Counted from the first letter of the stretch, positions 1 through 11,830 are shown. The stretch: 64,000 bases of DNA from Panopea generosa (GCA_029582155.1 CM055908.1:17235352-17299351), one strand, 5' to 3'. Program-made: numbers and translations. The notes: generated by a model from the letters alone, not told the origin.

Positions 1-1240
1 TGACGTCGACTTGTATTACACCGAGCCCCATATAAAGCCCGAAACGTTGTGATACCGTACAGGTAATATCATTTCAACAATTTAAGACATAAACTAATTC
101 AATATTGCTAAATTCAAATAAAAATTGAAAATATTATTTTTTTTCTATTAACATCCCGTGTTCGAACTTCAGCGGTTGACGTCGACTTGTCTTACACCGA
201 GCCCGTATAAAGCCCGTAACGTTGTGATTCCGTTCCGGTAATATTATATCAACATTTCAAGACTAAAACTATTTCAATATTACTAATTTTAAATAAAAAA
301 TAAAAATAAAAAAAGCGATTTTTTTTCAATTAAAATCCCGTGTTCGAACTTCAGCGGTTGACATCGGCGTGTGTCTTACCGAGACTCCTATAAAGTCCGA
401 AACGTTGTGATTCCGTTCAGGTGATATCATTTCAATATTTTAAGATTGAAACTATTTCAATATCGCTAAATTGAAAAATATATATATTATTTTTCATTAA
501 AATCCCGTGTTCGAACTTCAGCGGTTGACTTCGATTTGTGTCTCACCGAGCCCCATATAAAGTCTCAAACGTTGTGATTCCATTCAGGTAATATCATTTC
601 AACATTTCAAGACTGAAACTTTTTCAATATTGCTAAATTCAAATAAAAAAAATTAAAACATAATTTTTTCTATTAAAAACCCGTGTTCGAACTTCAGCGG
701 TTGACATCGGCTTGTGTCTTATCGAGACTCCTATAAAGTCCGAAACTGAGGCCCATATAAAGTCCGAAACGTTGTGACTCTTTTCAGGTAATATTATTTC
801 AACAATGTAAGACATAAACTAATTCATTATTGCTAAATTCAAATTAAAAAAAAGATGGTTTCCCCCATTAAAATCCCATGTTCGAACTTTAACGGTTGAC
901 ATCGGCTTGTGTCTCACCGAGCCCCATTTAAAGTCAGAAACTTTGTGAATCAGTTCAGGTGATATAATTTCAACATTTTAAGACTTTAACTATTTCAATA
1001 TTGCTTATTTCATATACAAAAAAAATAAAAAGATTGTTTTTTCATTGATATCCTGTGTTCGAACTTTAGCGGTTGACATCGACTCGTGTCACGCCGAGCC
1101 CATTATAAAGCCCGAAACGTTGTGATTCCTTTCAATTCAGGTAACATCATTTCAATATTTAAAGTAATGATTTAAAATAAAGCAATTAAACATATAATTC
1201 TAATATTCGAACTTCAGCAGTTGTTGTCAGTTTCTGCAAC
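1..1240. repeat. Satellite, about 176-bp units, 7 copies
   Basis: Diverged tandem units begin with TTGAC at about 1, 177, 359, 526, 702, 897 and 1074 and run off the left edge of the window. Each unit has a GC-richer block (CACCGAGCCC..ATAAAG.CCGAAACGTTGTGA), an AT-rich middle, and a conserved end reading CCCGTGTTCGAACTTCAGCGG. Spacing is 167-195 bp. The unit at 702 carries a short internal duplication of the ATAAAGTCCGAAAC block. The last unit decays after about 1200. No coding capacity is seen. Confidence 0.9.
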
Positions 1241-1540
1241 ACCGGGCACTTATTAAACAACGAGTCTTTAGGATTCCGTTTTGCTAATGCCATTTTATCA
1301 TTTAGAACATAAAACATGTCGATATTTTTAAAAAATAAAAAAAATGTGCTCATGGTCGGAAACGGTTAGGGCGCAATAAGGCTAAGTACTGTCTTATAAC
1401 ATGTTTCTTTTTTATTTCTATCAACTCATTTTGTCCATTATTGGTATTTATATCCATTACAACTACTTTAGGTTCAAAATAACTTCAACGGTCAATCAAT
1501 GTCTAATTAACTATCATATTATAGAAGAAATAGGCGGGGC

Positions 1541-2775
1541 TTGTATGCATGGGCGGGAAGTACTTCAGGCTTTGACAAAATTACTAATTCCCGTTTGTCA
1601 TTCAGATCCTACGCCACGGATGCCAGGTATAACAGCTCTCGGATGAAGTCGTCTTACAAACAAGGGCAAAGTGCTTCCCAGGCATACTTGGTAGCCATAG
1701 AAAACCACACTGCACAGAAATGCATTGTGGCACTGGCTGCGGAGAACAAACTGCTGGACTGGGGCTGCATTGGAAGATAAGGGCTTACCTGGCGACTGCC
1801 CGGTGGACATGCTGGATGTACTGCCAAGATCGGATACTTCACGCCACATTCAGAGAGGAGAATGGCACATGACATTGCTGAAAACCTTTCGCTGGTGGGG
1901 TACTTTTGTCAGGACACTCACGACTGATGGTGACACAAGATCATACCTTGGCATGCAGGACTTCTACAGCAACTTAGACACAGTCTGGGAAGTCTTCCGG
2001 CAAGCCGATCCAAATCATCTGGCAGCCAATCAAGAGAGGAAACTACGAACTGCAACCTTCAGTACAGACATGTTTCCCCAAACCACCAAGAGTTGCCGTC
2101 AGAAAGCACAGGCCAGTTTAGCACGAGACATCAAGGCAAGGTGCAGTGGTATCATTGAAGAAATGGCGAGACTGGGTAATGGTGATTTAACAAAATATAT
2201 GTTACACTTACCAGACATCCGGAAGGCCACCATAGAGTGCTATGCTAGAAATTGCAGCTTCTGCCCCCGATCTGCACTGGTATGTTCTGGAGAAGGCGGT
2301 AACTGCTGGTGATATAGATCTCAGATACTTGGACCAAACAACCTCACACACCTAAGAATGAATGATAATGACAAGTTATTACTCGAGCTAATTTTACAGA
2401 TGAGTGAAAAGGCAGTTTACAAAGTGTGTTCTAGGACATCTACTCAGAAATGTGAAGCTTTCAACAGAGCTACTTTGTCGACGATAAGCAAGTCCCAGAA
2501 CTATTTACGGACATTTGAAGCTCGACTTAATGCACTACAAACGATGCGAACTAACAACTCGGTCGACACAGCAGATCGAAAAAAGGTTTCTCGCTTGACA
2601 CGGAAATGCTTGTCTGCATCTGCTCAAAGGCTCCTTTTGCATATATCGAGAAAGGCACACTCTCACATAATCTACAAGGAAGTACAAGGCTAGACGGATA
2701 GCACGCCGAGCCCAGATGGAGTATGATCACTGTTGGGCTCAAGAGAGACACCAGCATGAGGAACCAGATATATAA
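1541..2775 (+). pseudogene. Degraded DDE-type transposase-like gene
   Basis: Protein-like sequence runs through three frames. Frame 2 covers about 1541-1920 and includes AYLVAIENHTAQKC and DIAENLSLVGYFCQD. Frame 3 covers about 1915-2690 and includes TTDGDTRSYLGM, KARCSGIIEEMARLGNGD, ECYARNCSFC and STQKCEAFNR. Frame 1 covers 2689-2775, a basic tail ending EEPDI and TAA. One in-frame TGA lies at about 2310, directly after a Trp codon. The TTDGD motif followed by a Cys-rich knuckle and a late KCEAFNR-type motif looks like the transposase group annotated as Mutator-like or Kolobok-like in marine invertebrates; this assignment is from memory of the pattern, not a search. Two frameshifts and a stop make it non-functional. 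A possible poly(A) signal lies at 2875-2880. Confidence 0.6.
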
Positions 2776-3060
2776 ACGGTCTTAGACAACAACCAACATT
2801 TGTATGCCTCGACTTTTACTTCCCGTCTGTAACTGATAACCACATTGCAACGGCAGGGCAAATAAGTACTTGTAAATAAAACAAAGTCACAGGAGAGCTC
2901 TGTCTGGTGTATAGCAACATCACTGACGAGGTCTGCGGCTGACCGAAACAGTGCTTAATAGATGAGTGAGTGAGTGTTGGGTGGGAGGGAGGGAGGGAGT
3001 GGGATATTTGTGTTATTTTCTTCTTTCTGTATACATTGCAATATTAGAGATATGCATTCT
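2776..3060. other. Unassigned sequence after the pseudogene
   Basis: No gene is seen. The stretch includes an AATAAA at 2875 and a GGGA-rich run (GGGAGGGAGGGAGGGA) at about 2981-2998. It is probably the tail of the broken transposon. Confidence 0.4.
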
Positions 3061-3377
3061 TTTATATATACAATTGATTGATTGATTGATTGAATATTTA
3101 GCGTCATTTTTATGCCATCGAGGGCTAACAGACGATCAGTTAACCTAACCACTGTTTCCTGGGATTAACCAGTACTCGAGCACACCCCATCTCCGCAAGT
3201 AACTGATAACTTTCCCACGTGAATCAGTGGTGAGAGACGAATGATAATGAGACACAATGTCGTATATCAATCATCACGGAGACTGTTGCCGGGCGGGGGA
3301 TTCGAACTCACGACCCCTGGATTGATAGTCAGACGCGTAACCGACTGAGCTAATAGGGCCCGGCTTTATATATACAA
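3061..3377 (-). mobile_element. tRNA-derived SINE with 13-bp TSD (copy A)
   Basis: On the - strand the head reads like a tRNA: TTAGCTCAGTCGGTTA (A box), then GAGTTCGAATCCC (B box), followed by a tRNA-unrelated body and a (TCAA)n tail, which appears as ATTG repeats on the + strand. The 13-bp direct repeat TTTATATATACAA flanks it at 3061-3073 and 3365-3377. The intact target duplication and strong identity with the copy at 58377 suggest a recent insertion. Confidence 0.9.
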
Positions 3378-3635
3378 CATATCCCTACATAAATATCCCA
3401 CATTTATCAACTACCTGTTCAAGTCTTCGCGGAAAGTTTCACGAGACAATCTGGCTCCCGCAAGCCATTTCCAGGAGTGTGTCCAGTACATTTACCCTGT
3501 TCAAAACATTGTTTTCTACTGTTGTTTGTATAAGTATCCTCTAAATTCAAATGCAGTACATTTACACACAGTTTATCATTACACAAATGACTATAGTCTG
3601 CAACTTTGCTGGAATATCAAGGCCTTTATATTTGA
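3365..3635. other. No recognisable gene
   Basis: Apart from the right-hand SINE target duplication, nothing recognisable is present. Confidence 0.4.
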
Positions 3636-3830
3636 TTAATAATGCCATTTATGAGCACTGCGTGTGCGATGACCCGCAGAGAGTAGATTCCTCGGATCCC
3701 TATACCGAAACTTACCATAATTCCTGCTGACACTGCCGGTCCACTGAGTAATTTGACCATTTTCATGAAGTACAGACTGCTGGGCCAGCCGTTCATGGCA
3801 TGTTTGATAGAAATCTTCCATTTTGGGCAC
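3636..3830 (-). CDS. HNH / zinc-binding-loop homing-endonuclease-like fragment
   Basis: The 64-residue ORF begins MPKMEDFYQTCHERLAQQS and contains QWTGSVSRNYGKFRYRDP and RSAHK. The pattern W-T-G...YG.F.YRDP...R.AH resembles the start of small HNH-family proteins (zinc-binding loop region of homing endonucleases) that are common in molluscs and cnidarians. That is a family resemblance from memory. The ORF stops just after RSAHKWHY, where such proteins normally continue into the Cys/His zinc loop, so it is probably a truncated copy. A stretch of A residues lies immediately upstream of the start. It could also be a chance ORF. Confidence 0.4.
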   Translation of the reverse strand: MPKMEDFYQTCHERLAQQSVLHENGQITQWTGSVSRNYGKFRYRDPRNLLSAGHRTRSAHKWHY

Positions 3831-4041
3831 GTTTTTTTTTTTTTAAATTTATTTACTTTCAAAAAAAATTAGATTCTTCTTAAATTTTATTTAAATTGAT
3901 CTAAAACACATCCAAATTGAATGAAGCACAACTGCAGACGATTCTTTTACACCGGAGGTTGCTAAATGCATGCTGGGTAAGAGAAAAACAACGTAAAACT
4001 CAAAATTAGTCAAATTTAACATTTAAACTGTTTGAACATAC

Positions 4042-4203
4042 CTTCAAGATTTCTGATATATTACCCAATTCTTTTCTGTATTTCCAAATACAAATTTCAT
4101 GTTGATCCGATGAAAACCAGCTTCGTAATTCAACTTCTTCTACTGTCACTTTCTGTTCATGAGACCCTCCCGAGGGTTTTGGAGATCTGGAGAACATAGC
4201 CAT
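4042..4203 (-). CDS. Possible coding exon of an unrecognised gene
   Basis: 54 codons run from an ATG at 4203 to a GTATGT donor (ACATAC on the + strand, 4036-4041) directly after the last codon. The residues EVELRSWFSSDQHEICIWKY look protein-like, with several Trp and no low-complexity bias. If it is an internal exon, an AG acceptor before codon 18 (..CATGAACAG) would also fit. The first codons overlap a local repeat (GGAGATCTGG.GAACAT), which weakens the start. No partner exon was found and no family was recognised. Confidence 0.25.
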
Positions 4204-4439
4204 TTATTTTCAGAGATCTGGGGAACATTGGCCACTACTTGCAGAGATCTTGGGATCAAATACCTAATTTTAGAGATTTAGGGATATTGCCCTTAATGAA
4301 AAAAAAAGTACTTTTATTTAATCAATTTTATCAGAGATATATAAACAGAGATAGGCAACTGGAGGCACTTGTCTAAATTTCAGGTGGCACATTTTGGCTT
4401 TTTCAAGTTTAGTTTGAAATTATTTATTTTACTTCGATT

Positions 4440-4612
4440 TTGAAACAAGTACAAATCACGCTCGGAGTCTTCCTGGGTATAACCAGTACTAAGCATATGT
4501 GGAATAAGTGTCTTGCTCAAGGACACTATACATAGTCGTGACGAAGGATCGAAATATCTACGACCCTCCGATCACGGGTTTGGTGCTTTACCACTAGATC
4601 ACTTCCGAAATC
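4440..4612 (-). mobile_element. Second SINE family, degraded copy
   Basis: Read on the - strand it has AGTGGTAAAGCACC (A-box-like), then GTGTCCTTGAGCAAGACACTT, CAGTACTGG and a CCCAGGAAGA tail. The same order is found on the + strand at 37290-37450. The TCCTTGAGCAAGACACTT block resembles the conserved central domain of several animal SINE superfamilies (from memory). Confidence 0.6.
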
Positions 4613-4619
4613 ATGAATT

Positions 4620-4845
4620 CATACCCCAATTTCCAAGCATCATTTTTTTTTCTAAATTCACAATTCAAACATGACAATGCTATCAAAATGTTCAAAATAC
4701 ATCAATAATGCCATTCAAATAAAAAAATGAGCATTAAAATAAGGAAAATGCATTTTTAAAGAAGAAGAATTGATGATTATTTACAACCGCCATTATGCGA
4801 CTACCCCCACGGAAGCACTTCCTTTCTGCAATGGTGGCACTATGC
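4620..4845 (+). repeat. Dispersed repeat, about 200 bp, also at 54528-54740
   Basis: The block from TTTTCTAAATTCACAATTC through AATGCATTTTTAAAGAAG to ACCGCCATTATG.GACTACC is shared, with small differences, with 54528-54740. The copy here includes GGAAGCACTTCC, and a related GGAAGCACTTCC occurs at about 5510. Confidence 0.75.
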
Positions 4846-5400
4846 CTAGAAGCTATAGCAACCCCCACATTTTTAAAGAATTTTATCAAAACTCGCACAG
4901 CATTTGTATAACCATTAACTCTTGACGTTCTTGAACCAGCGTGATTGAACTACAAATGCTAACTGCCACAGGGCTTGTACAAACACCTTTTCTCTGAAAG
5001 TTCAAGCCATATACCATGGATATTTTAAAGAAGGAAAAGAAGACAGTACATGGATTTTGCTTATTATGATGATGTGTAAATAATAATAGAGAAGATTATA
5101 GTTGTCGTTTTACTTAAGAAAACACTTTTATAAAAACTTTTGGAGATCTAGGGAACAGTAGAAATACTTTTAGAGATCTGGGGAAAATGGACAAAATACA
5201 TTTGGGGAACTTTGGCAAATACGTTTTGAGATCTGGGGAACATTAGACATTACCCAATCCAGAGAACAAGGACCCTCCACCCACCCCTGGGAGGGCCTCG
5301 TTCATATAGGTGTTACACCTGTACAAAATCCCTCTATATAACTTGTAGTAAATTGTCAATATTGTCCTGCCTCTGGACTCATTTCAGGCCCCCTTCGACC

Positions 5401-5497
5401 CACAGGCCCTATCTTACTATAGCTTTTAGATAGCTATATATAGTAAATAATTTACTATATATAACTATCAAAAAGCTATAGTAAGATAGGGCCTGTG
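5401..5497. repeat. 97-bp near-perfect palindrome
   Basis: Two 48-bp arms, starting CACAGGCCCTATCTTACTAT and meeting at position 5449, are reverse complements with only two mismatches. There is essentially no loop. It looks like a miniature foldback element; alternatively it could be a structured-RNA hairpin. No clear target duplication was seen. Confidence 0.85.
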
Positions 5498-5829
5498 CTA
5501 CGACCCGGAAGCACTTCCGTTGTTGTGTGTCTTGGTAGTAATAAAGTGTCTAAATGATCAAGACAAAATGTCAAAGTGAGAACGAAAATCTTAGTTTGTA
5601 AAGGAAAAAAAACATGTTTTCACCAAATCAAAGTACAATTTTGAGTTACTTTTTGTCCCAAACACCAATTTCTTCTATAAGTAGTTTTAGACCAATATGA
5701 TTTAACATTATCAACAATTAGACCAGAAATTTTGAGCTGCAGGCAGCTGCATTTGTGCCACACATCGCATGTTTTTTCTGATCGATTTATTGAAGAAGGG
5801 TCAAAATGAAAATTCCAGAACAAGTTCTG

Positions 5830-8800
5830 CAGGCATATTATACAGTCAAAGTTATGCATTCATGTCACACAGTCAAAGTTCTGCAGTCATGTCACATAGT
5901 CACAGTTCTGCAGTCAAGCCATACAATCATAAGAGGTCATGTCACTCAGTTAAAGTTATGCAGTCATGCCATGAAGTCACAGTACTGCAGTTATGTCATA
6001 CAGTCACAGTTCTGCAGTCAAGTCACACAATCATAATAAAAGTTATTGCACACGGATAAAGTTCTGCAGTCATGTCATACAGTCAGTTCTACAGTCATGG
6101 CATACAGTCACAGTGCTTTAGTCATGTCGTAGTCACAGTTCTACAGTCATGTCAAACAGTTGCAGTTGTGCAGTCATGTCATACGATTGCAAATCTTCAG
6201 TCATGTCATACAGTTACAGATATACAGACATGTCACAGTCAGTTCTGCATTAATGTCATACAGTTACAGTTCTGCAGACATGTCATACAGTTACAGTTTT
6301 GCAGTCAAGTCATGCAACCATAATGGAAGTCCTGTCCCTCGATTAAAGTTCTGCGTTTATGTCATACAGTTAGTTCTGCAGTCATGTCATACAGTTACAG
6401 TTCTGCAGTCATGTCCTACAGTCACAGTTCTACATTCATGTCATACAGTCAAATTTCTACAGTCATGTGATACAGTCACAGTTTTATATTCATGCCATAC
6501 AGTCGCAGTTCTGCAATCATGTCATACAGTTACAGGTCTGTACTCATGTCATGCAGTCACAGTTCTAGTCATGTCACAGTCACAGTTCTGGAGTCATGAC
6601 ATACAGTCTCACTTCTGCAGTCAAATCATATAGTCTCAGTTCTGCAGTCAAGTCATACAGTAACTGTTCTGGAGTAAAGTCATTCTGTCTCAGTTGCAGA
6701 TTCATGTAACAGTCAGTTCTGCAGTCATGTCACATACAGTCACAATTCTGCAGTTAAGTCATACAGTCACAGTTCTGCAGTAAAGTCATAGTCACAGTTT
6801 TGCTGTCAAGTCATACAGTTACAGTTCTGCAGTTAAGTCATACAGTCACATTTCTGCAGTCAAGTCATAGAGTTATAGTTCTCTGGAGTCAAGTATACAA
6901 TTACAGTTCTGCAGTCAAGTCATACAGCCACAGTTCTGCAGTCATGGATACAGTCATAATTTTGCAGTCGAGTCATAAAGTTACAGTTCTCTGGAGTCAA
7001 GTCATAGAGTCACAGTTCTGCAGTCATGTCATACAGTTATAGTTCTGTAGTCATGTTGTATAGTTACTGTACCGAAGTCATGTCATAGAGTCACAGTTCT
7101 GCAGTCAAGTCATAGTCACAATTCTACAGTCATGTCATACAGTTACAGTTCAGCAGTCATGTTATATAGTTATTTCTGCAGTCATGTCATATAGTTAGTT
7201 ATGCAGTCATGCCATACAGTGGCAGATCCACATTCATGCCATAAAGTGACCGTTCTGCAGTCAAGCCATGCAGTCATAGTTGCCATAGTTGTCATAGTTC
7301 TGCAGCCACAAGTTATACAGTCACAATTTTGCAGTCAAGTCATACAGTTACAGTTCCCTGAAGTCAAGTCATACAGTTACAGTTATGCAGTCATGTCATA
7401 CAGTTACAGTTCTACAGTCATGTCACAGAGTCACTGTTAGTCAAGTCATAAAGTCACAGTTCTGCAGTCATTTCATACAGTTATAGTTCAGCAGTCATGT
7501 CATACTGTCACCGTTCTACAGTCATGTCATACAGTCACAGTTCTACAGTCCTGCCATACAGTCACAGTTCTATAGTTGATGTCATACAGTCACAGTTCTG
7601 CAGTCATGTCGTACAGTTACAGTTCTGTAGTCATGTCATACAGTCAAAGTTCTAGTCATGTCATGGTCACAGTTCTAGAGTCATGACATACAGTAATAGT
7701 TCTGCAGTCAAGTCATACAGTCACATTTCTGCGGTCAATTTACACAGTTATACAGGCATGCCATACATTCACAGTTCTACAGTCATGTCATACATTCACA
7801 GTTCTACAGTCATGCCATACAGTCACAGTTATACAATCATGTCACAGTTCTATAGTCATGTTATACATTCACAGTTTACATTAATTACATACAGTCACAG
7901 TTCTTCTGTCATGCCATACAGTCAAGAGTTATGTAGTCATGCCATAGAGTCACATGTCATGTCATACTGTCACATTATAAGTCATGTCATAGTGTCAAAG
8001 TTCTGCAGTTATATCATTCAGTAACAGTATTGCAGTTAAGCCATACAGTCACAGTTCTGTAGTCATGTCATACAGTCACAGTTCTACAGTCATGTCAAAC
8101 AGTCAAAGTACTACTGTCATGTCATACAGTCAACTGTTCTGTTGTCATGTCATACAGTCACAGTTCTGCAGTCATGTGAAAGGGAAACGCTACTGCAGTC
8201 ATGTCATACAGTTACAGTATTGCAGTCAAGTCATGCAGTCACAGTTCTGCAGTCATGTAAAACAGTCAGAGTTATGTAGTCATGTCATAAAGTCAGAGTT
8301 CTGTTTTAATTTCATACAGTCACAGTACTACCTTCATGTCATACAGTCAAAGTTCTGCTGTCATGTGAAAGTGTTTTAGTTTTGAAGTAAAGTCACAGTT
8401 CAGCAGTCATGCCATCATACAGTTAGAGTTCCGTAGTCATGTTTTACAGTTACAGTTCTGCAGTTAAGTCATAGTGTCAAAATGCAGTTATGTCATACAG
8501 TTACAGTATTGCAGTCAAGTCATACAGCCACAGTTCTGCAGTTATGTCGTACAATCAGAATTCTGTAGTCATGTCATACAATCAAAGTAGAACTGTCATG
8601 TCATACAGTTACAGTTCTGCAGTCATGTCACACAGTTACAGTTTTGCAGTCATGGCATACAGTTATAGTTCTGCAGTTGTAAAACAATCAGTTCTGCAGT
8701 CGTGTCATACAGTTAGTTCTGCAGTCATGTCATACAGTCACAGTTCAGCAGTCAAGTCGTACAGTCACAAATTTACAGTCAAGTCGTACAGTCACAGTTT

Positions 8801-11470
8801 AACAGTCATGTCATACAGTTACAGTTCTGCAGTTATGTCATACAGTTACAGTTCTGCAGTCATGTCATACAGTTACAGTTCTGCAGTCATGTCATACAGT
8901 TACAGTTCTGCAGTTATGTCATACAGTTACAGTTCTGCAGTCATGTCATACAGTTACAGTTCTGCAGTCATGTCATACAGTTACAGTTCTGCAGTTATGT
9001 CATACAGTTACAGTTCTGCAGTTATGTCATTCAGTTACAGTTCTGCAGTCAAATCATGCAACCATGATATTAAGTCCTGACTCTCGGTTAAAATTCTGCA
9101 GTCATGTCATACAGTCTCAGTTTTTGGTCATGTCATACTGTCACAGTTCTATAGTCATGTCATATCGTTATAGTTCTGCAGTCATGTCATACAGTTACAG
9201 TTCTGCTGTCATGCCATACAGTCAAGAGTTCTGTAGTCATGTCATAGAGTCACAGGTCATGTCATACTATCACATTATAAGTCATGTCATAGTGTCAAAG
9301 TTCTGCATTTATATCATACAGTAACAGTATTGTAGTCAAGTCATACAGTCAAAGTTCTGTAGTCATGTCATACACTCACAGTATTACCTTCATGTCATAC
9401 AGTCAATTTCTGTTGTCATGTGAAAGTGTTTTAGTTCTGAAGTAAAGTCACAGTTCAGCAGTCATGTCATCATACAGTTAGAGTTCCGTAGTCATGTCAT
9501 ACAGTTACAGTTCTGCAGTTATGTCATTCAGTTACAGTTCTGCAGTCAAATCATGCAACCATGATATTAAGTCCTGACTCTCGGTTAAAATTCTGCAGTC
9601 ATGTCATACAGTCTCAGTTTTTGGTCATGTCATACTGTCACAGTTCTATAGTCATGTCATATCGTTATAGTTCTGCAGTCATGTCATACAGTTACAGTTC
9701 TGCTGTCATGCCATACAGTCAAGAGTTCTGTAGTCATGTCATAGAGTCACAGGTCATGTCATACTGTCACATTATAAGTCATGTCATAGTGTCAAAGTTC
9801 TGCATTTATATCATACAGTAACAGTATTGCAGTCAAGTCATACAGTCAAAGTTCTGTAGTCATGTCATACACTCACAGTATTACCTTCATGTCATACAGT
9901 CAATTTCTGTTGTCTTGTGAAAGTGTTTTAGTTCTGAAGTAAAGTCACAGTTCAGCAGTCATGTCATCATACAGTTAGAGTTCCGTAGTCATGTCATACA
10001 GTCACAGTATTAGTCATGTCATAGAGTCTCAGTTCTGCTATCATGTGAAAGGGTTTCAGTTTTGCAGTCATGTCATAGATCACAGTTCTGCAGTAAAGTC
10101 ATGGTGTCATAGTTCTCGAGTCATGCCATACAGTCACAGTATCAGTCATGTCATACAATCACATTATTGGTCATGTCATAGTGTCAAAGTTCTGAAGTTA
10201 TATTATACAGATCCAGTATTGCAGTCAAGTCATACAGTCACAATTCTGTAGTCATGTAATAGAGTTATAGTTCACCAGTCATGTCATACAGTCAATAGTT
10301 ATGTTGTCATGTCATACAGTCACAGATCTGCAGTCCTGCCATACAGTCAAAGTTCTGCAGTAAGTCATACAGTCACAGTTCTGCAGTAAGTCATACAGTC
10401 ACAGTTCTGCAGTAAGTCATACAGTCACAGTTCTGCAGACATGTCAAACAGTCAGAGTTTATTAGCCATGTCATACAAAGTACTACTGTCATGTCATACA
10501 GTCAAAGTTATGCTATCATGTGAAAGGATTTCAGTTTTGCAGTCATGTCATAGATCACAGTTCTGCAGTAAAGTCATAGTGTCACAGTTCTCGAGTCATG
10601 CCATACAGTCACAGTATCAGTCGTGTCATGGAGTCACTGTTATGCAGTTGTGTCATATGGTAATGACATATGGTCATAGTTCTGCAGTAAAGTCACAGTA
10701 GTACAGTCATGTCATACATTTACAATACTGCAGTGATGTCGGTCAAAATATTGCAGTCAATTCATACATTCAGAGTGCTGTAGTCATGTCATAGTCACAT
10801 ATATTCTGTCATTTCACGGTCAAAATACTACGGTCATGTTATATGGTCGAGGTAGTAGTCATGTTGTTTAGTCACAGCTCTACAGTCAAGTCATACAGAC
10901 ACAGTACTGCAGTCATGTAATATAGTCACAGTATTGCAGTAAAGTCATAGTCACAGTACTGCAGTCAAGTAATACAGTCACAGTATTGCAGTCATTTTAT
11001 AGTCACAGTGATGCTGTCATATGAAATGGTCACAGTTCTGCAGTTTAGGCATACAGTCACACACAATACTAGTCATGGTCATACGAAGTACTGCAGTGAT
11101 GTCATACAGTCACAGTTCTCTACTCATGTCATACAAGTAACAGTTCTGCTGTCATGTCATACAGTCACAGTTCTGAAATCATGTCATACAGTCAGTTCTG
11201 CAGTCATGCCATAGTGTCACAGTTCTGCAGTCATGTTATAGTGTCACAGTTCTTCAGTCATGTCATACAGTCAGTTCTGCAGTCATGCCATACGGTCACA
11301 GTTCTTCAGTCATGTCATACAGTTCTAGTCATGTCATATAATCACATAATTGCAGTCATGCCACATGGTCACAGGTCGATACAGTTTGAGCATAAAGCCT
11401 CAGTAGTGTTACTTCTCATAGTGTTCCAAACTTCACGGAACTGCAGTCATGTTATACTGTCATAGTACTC
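5830..11470. repeat. 27-bp minisatellite array, about 5.6 kb
   Basis: The consensus is TCATGTCATACAG followed by TTACAGTTCTGCAG (27 bp), repeated about 200 times with much divergence. A homogenised core at about 8795-9035 has nearly identical copies. A 497-bp block (9001-9497) is duplicated in tandem (9498-9994). Variant units recur as higher-order patterns, for example the GTGAAAGTGTTTTAG block near 8370, 9425 and 9925. Because 27 is a multiple of three, the array gives open Ser/Tyr/Val-rich frames on the + strand; these are by-products, not genes. Confidence 0.95.
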
Positions 11471-11574
11471 AAGCAGTTGTCTCACCAATAATACAGATAT
11501 TTCCAAACCCAGCTGCATAATACCATTAATATACCGTCTCACCTAAAACTGTCTCAACACAAATATTATACAAA

Positions 11575-11830
11575 CTGTTTGATAACAGTACATAATGATC
11601 AAAGAGTGATTTGTATAATGTACATCCTTGTACAACTTTTTGACCAAGAGTGATTTGTATAATGTACACTCAAATACAAAACAACACTCTCACCAACAAT
11701 GCACATATTCCCAAACACAAAACAACACTCACCAACAATGCACATATTCCCAAACACAAAACAACAACACTCACTAACAGTACACATATTCCCAAACACA
11801 AAACAACACTCACCAACAGTACACAAATTG
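11575..11830. repeat. Short tandem repeats, about 40-bp units
   Basis: A pair of AGAGTGATTTGTATAATGTACA units (about 11601 and 11648) is followed by about four copies of a 39-42 bp unit containing CAAAACAACACTCACCAACA and CACATATTCCCAAACA. Confidence 0.8.

Larger units (their letters stand above)
4150..5270. repeat. Scattered AGAGATCTGGGGAACAT motifs
   Basis: Short units related to AGAGATCTGGGGAACAT recur at about 4170-4290 and again at about 5140-5260, roughly every 40-45 bp. Between them lie a SINE remnant and a dispersed repeat. They look like one tandem cluster split by insertions. Confidence 0.5.

Noticed and set aside
3300..3364. tRNA gene on the - strand
   Set aside because: The A and B boxes are present, but the sequence is the head of a multi-copy SINE with target duplications.
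5620..5859. 79-codon - strand ORF (Trp and Cys rich)
   Set aside because: It partly overlaps the start of the 27-bp satellite, and I found no splice partner or family resemblance, so support is too weak.
5806..11465. Many + strand ORFs rich in SYSYSSAVM or QSCHTVTVL
   Set aside because: All are translations of the 27-bp satellite, equally open in other frames, with no conserved start and frequent breaks.
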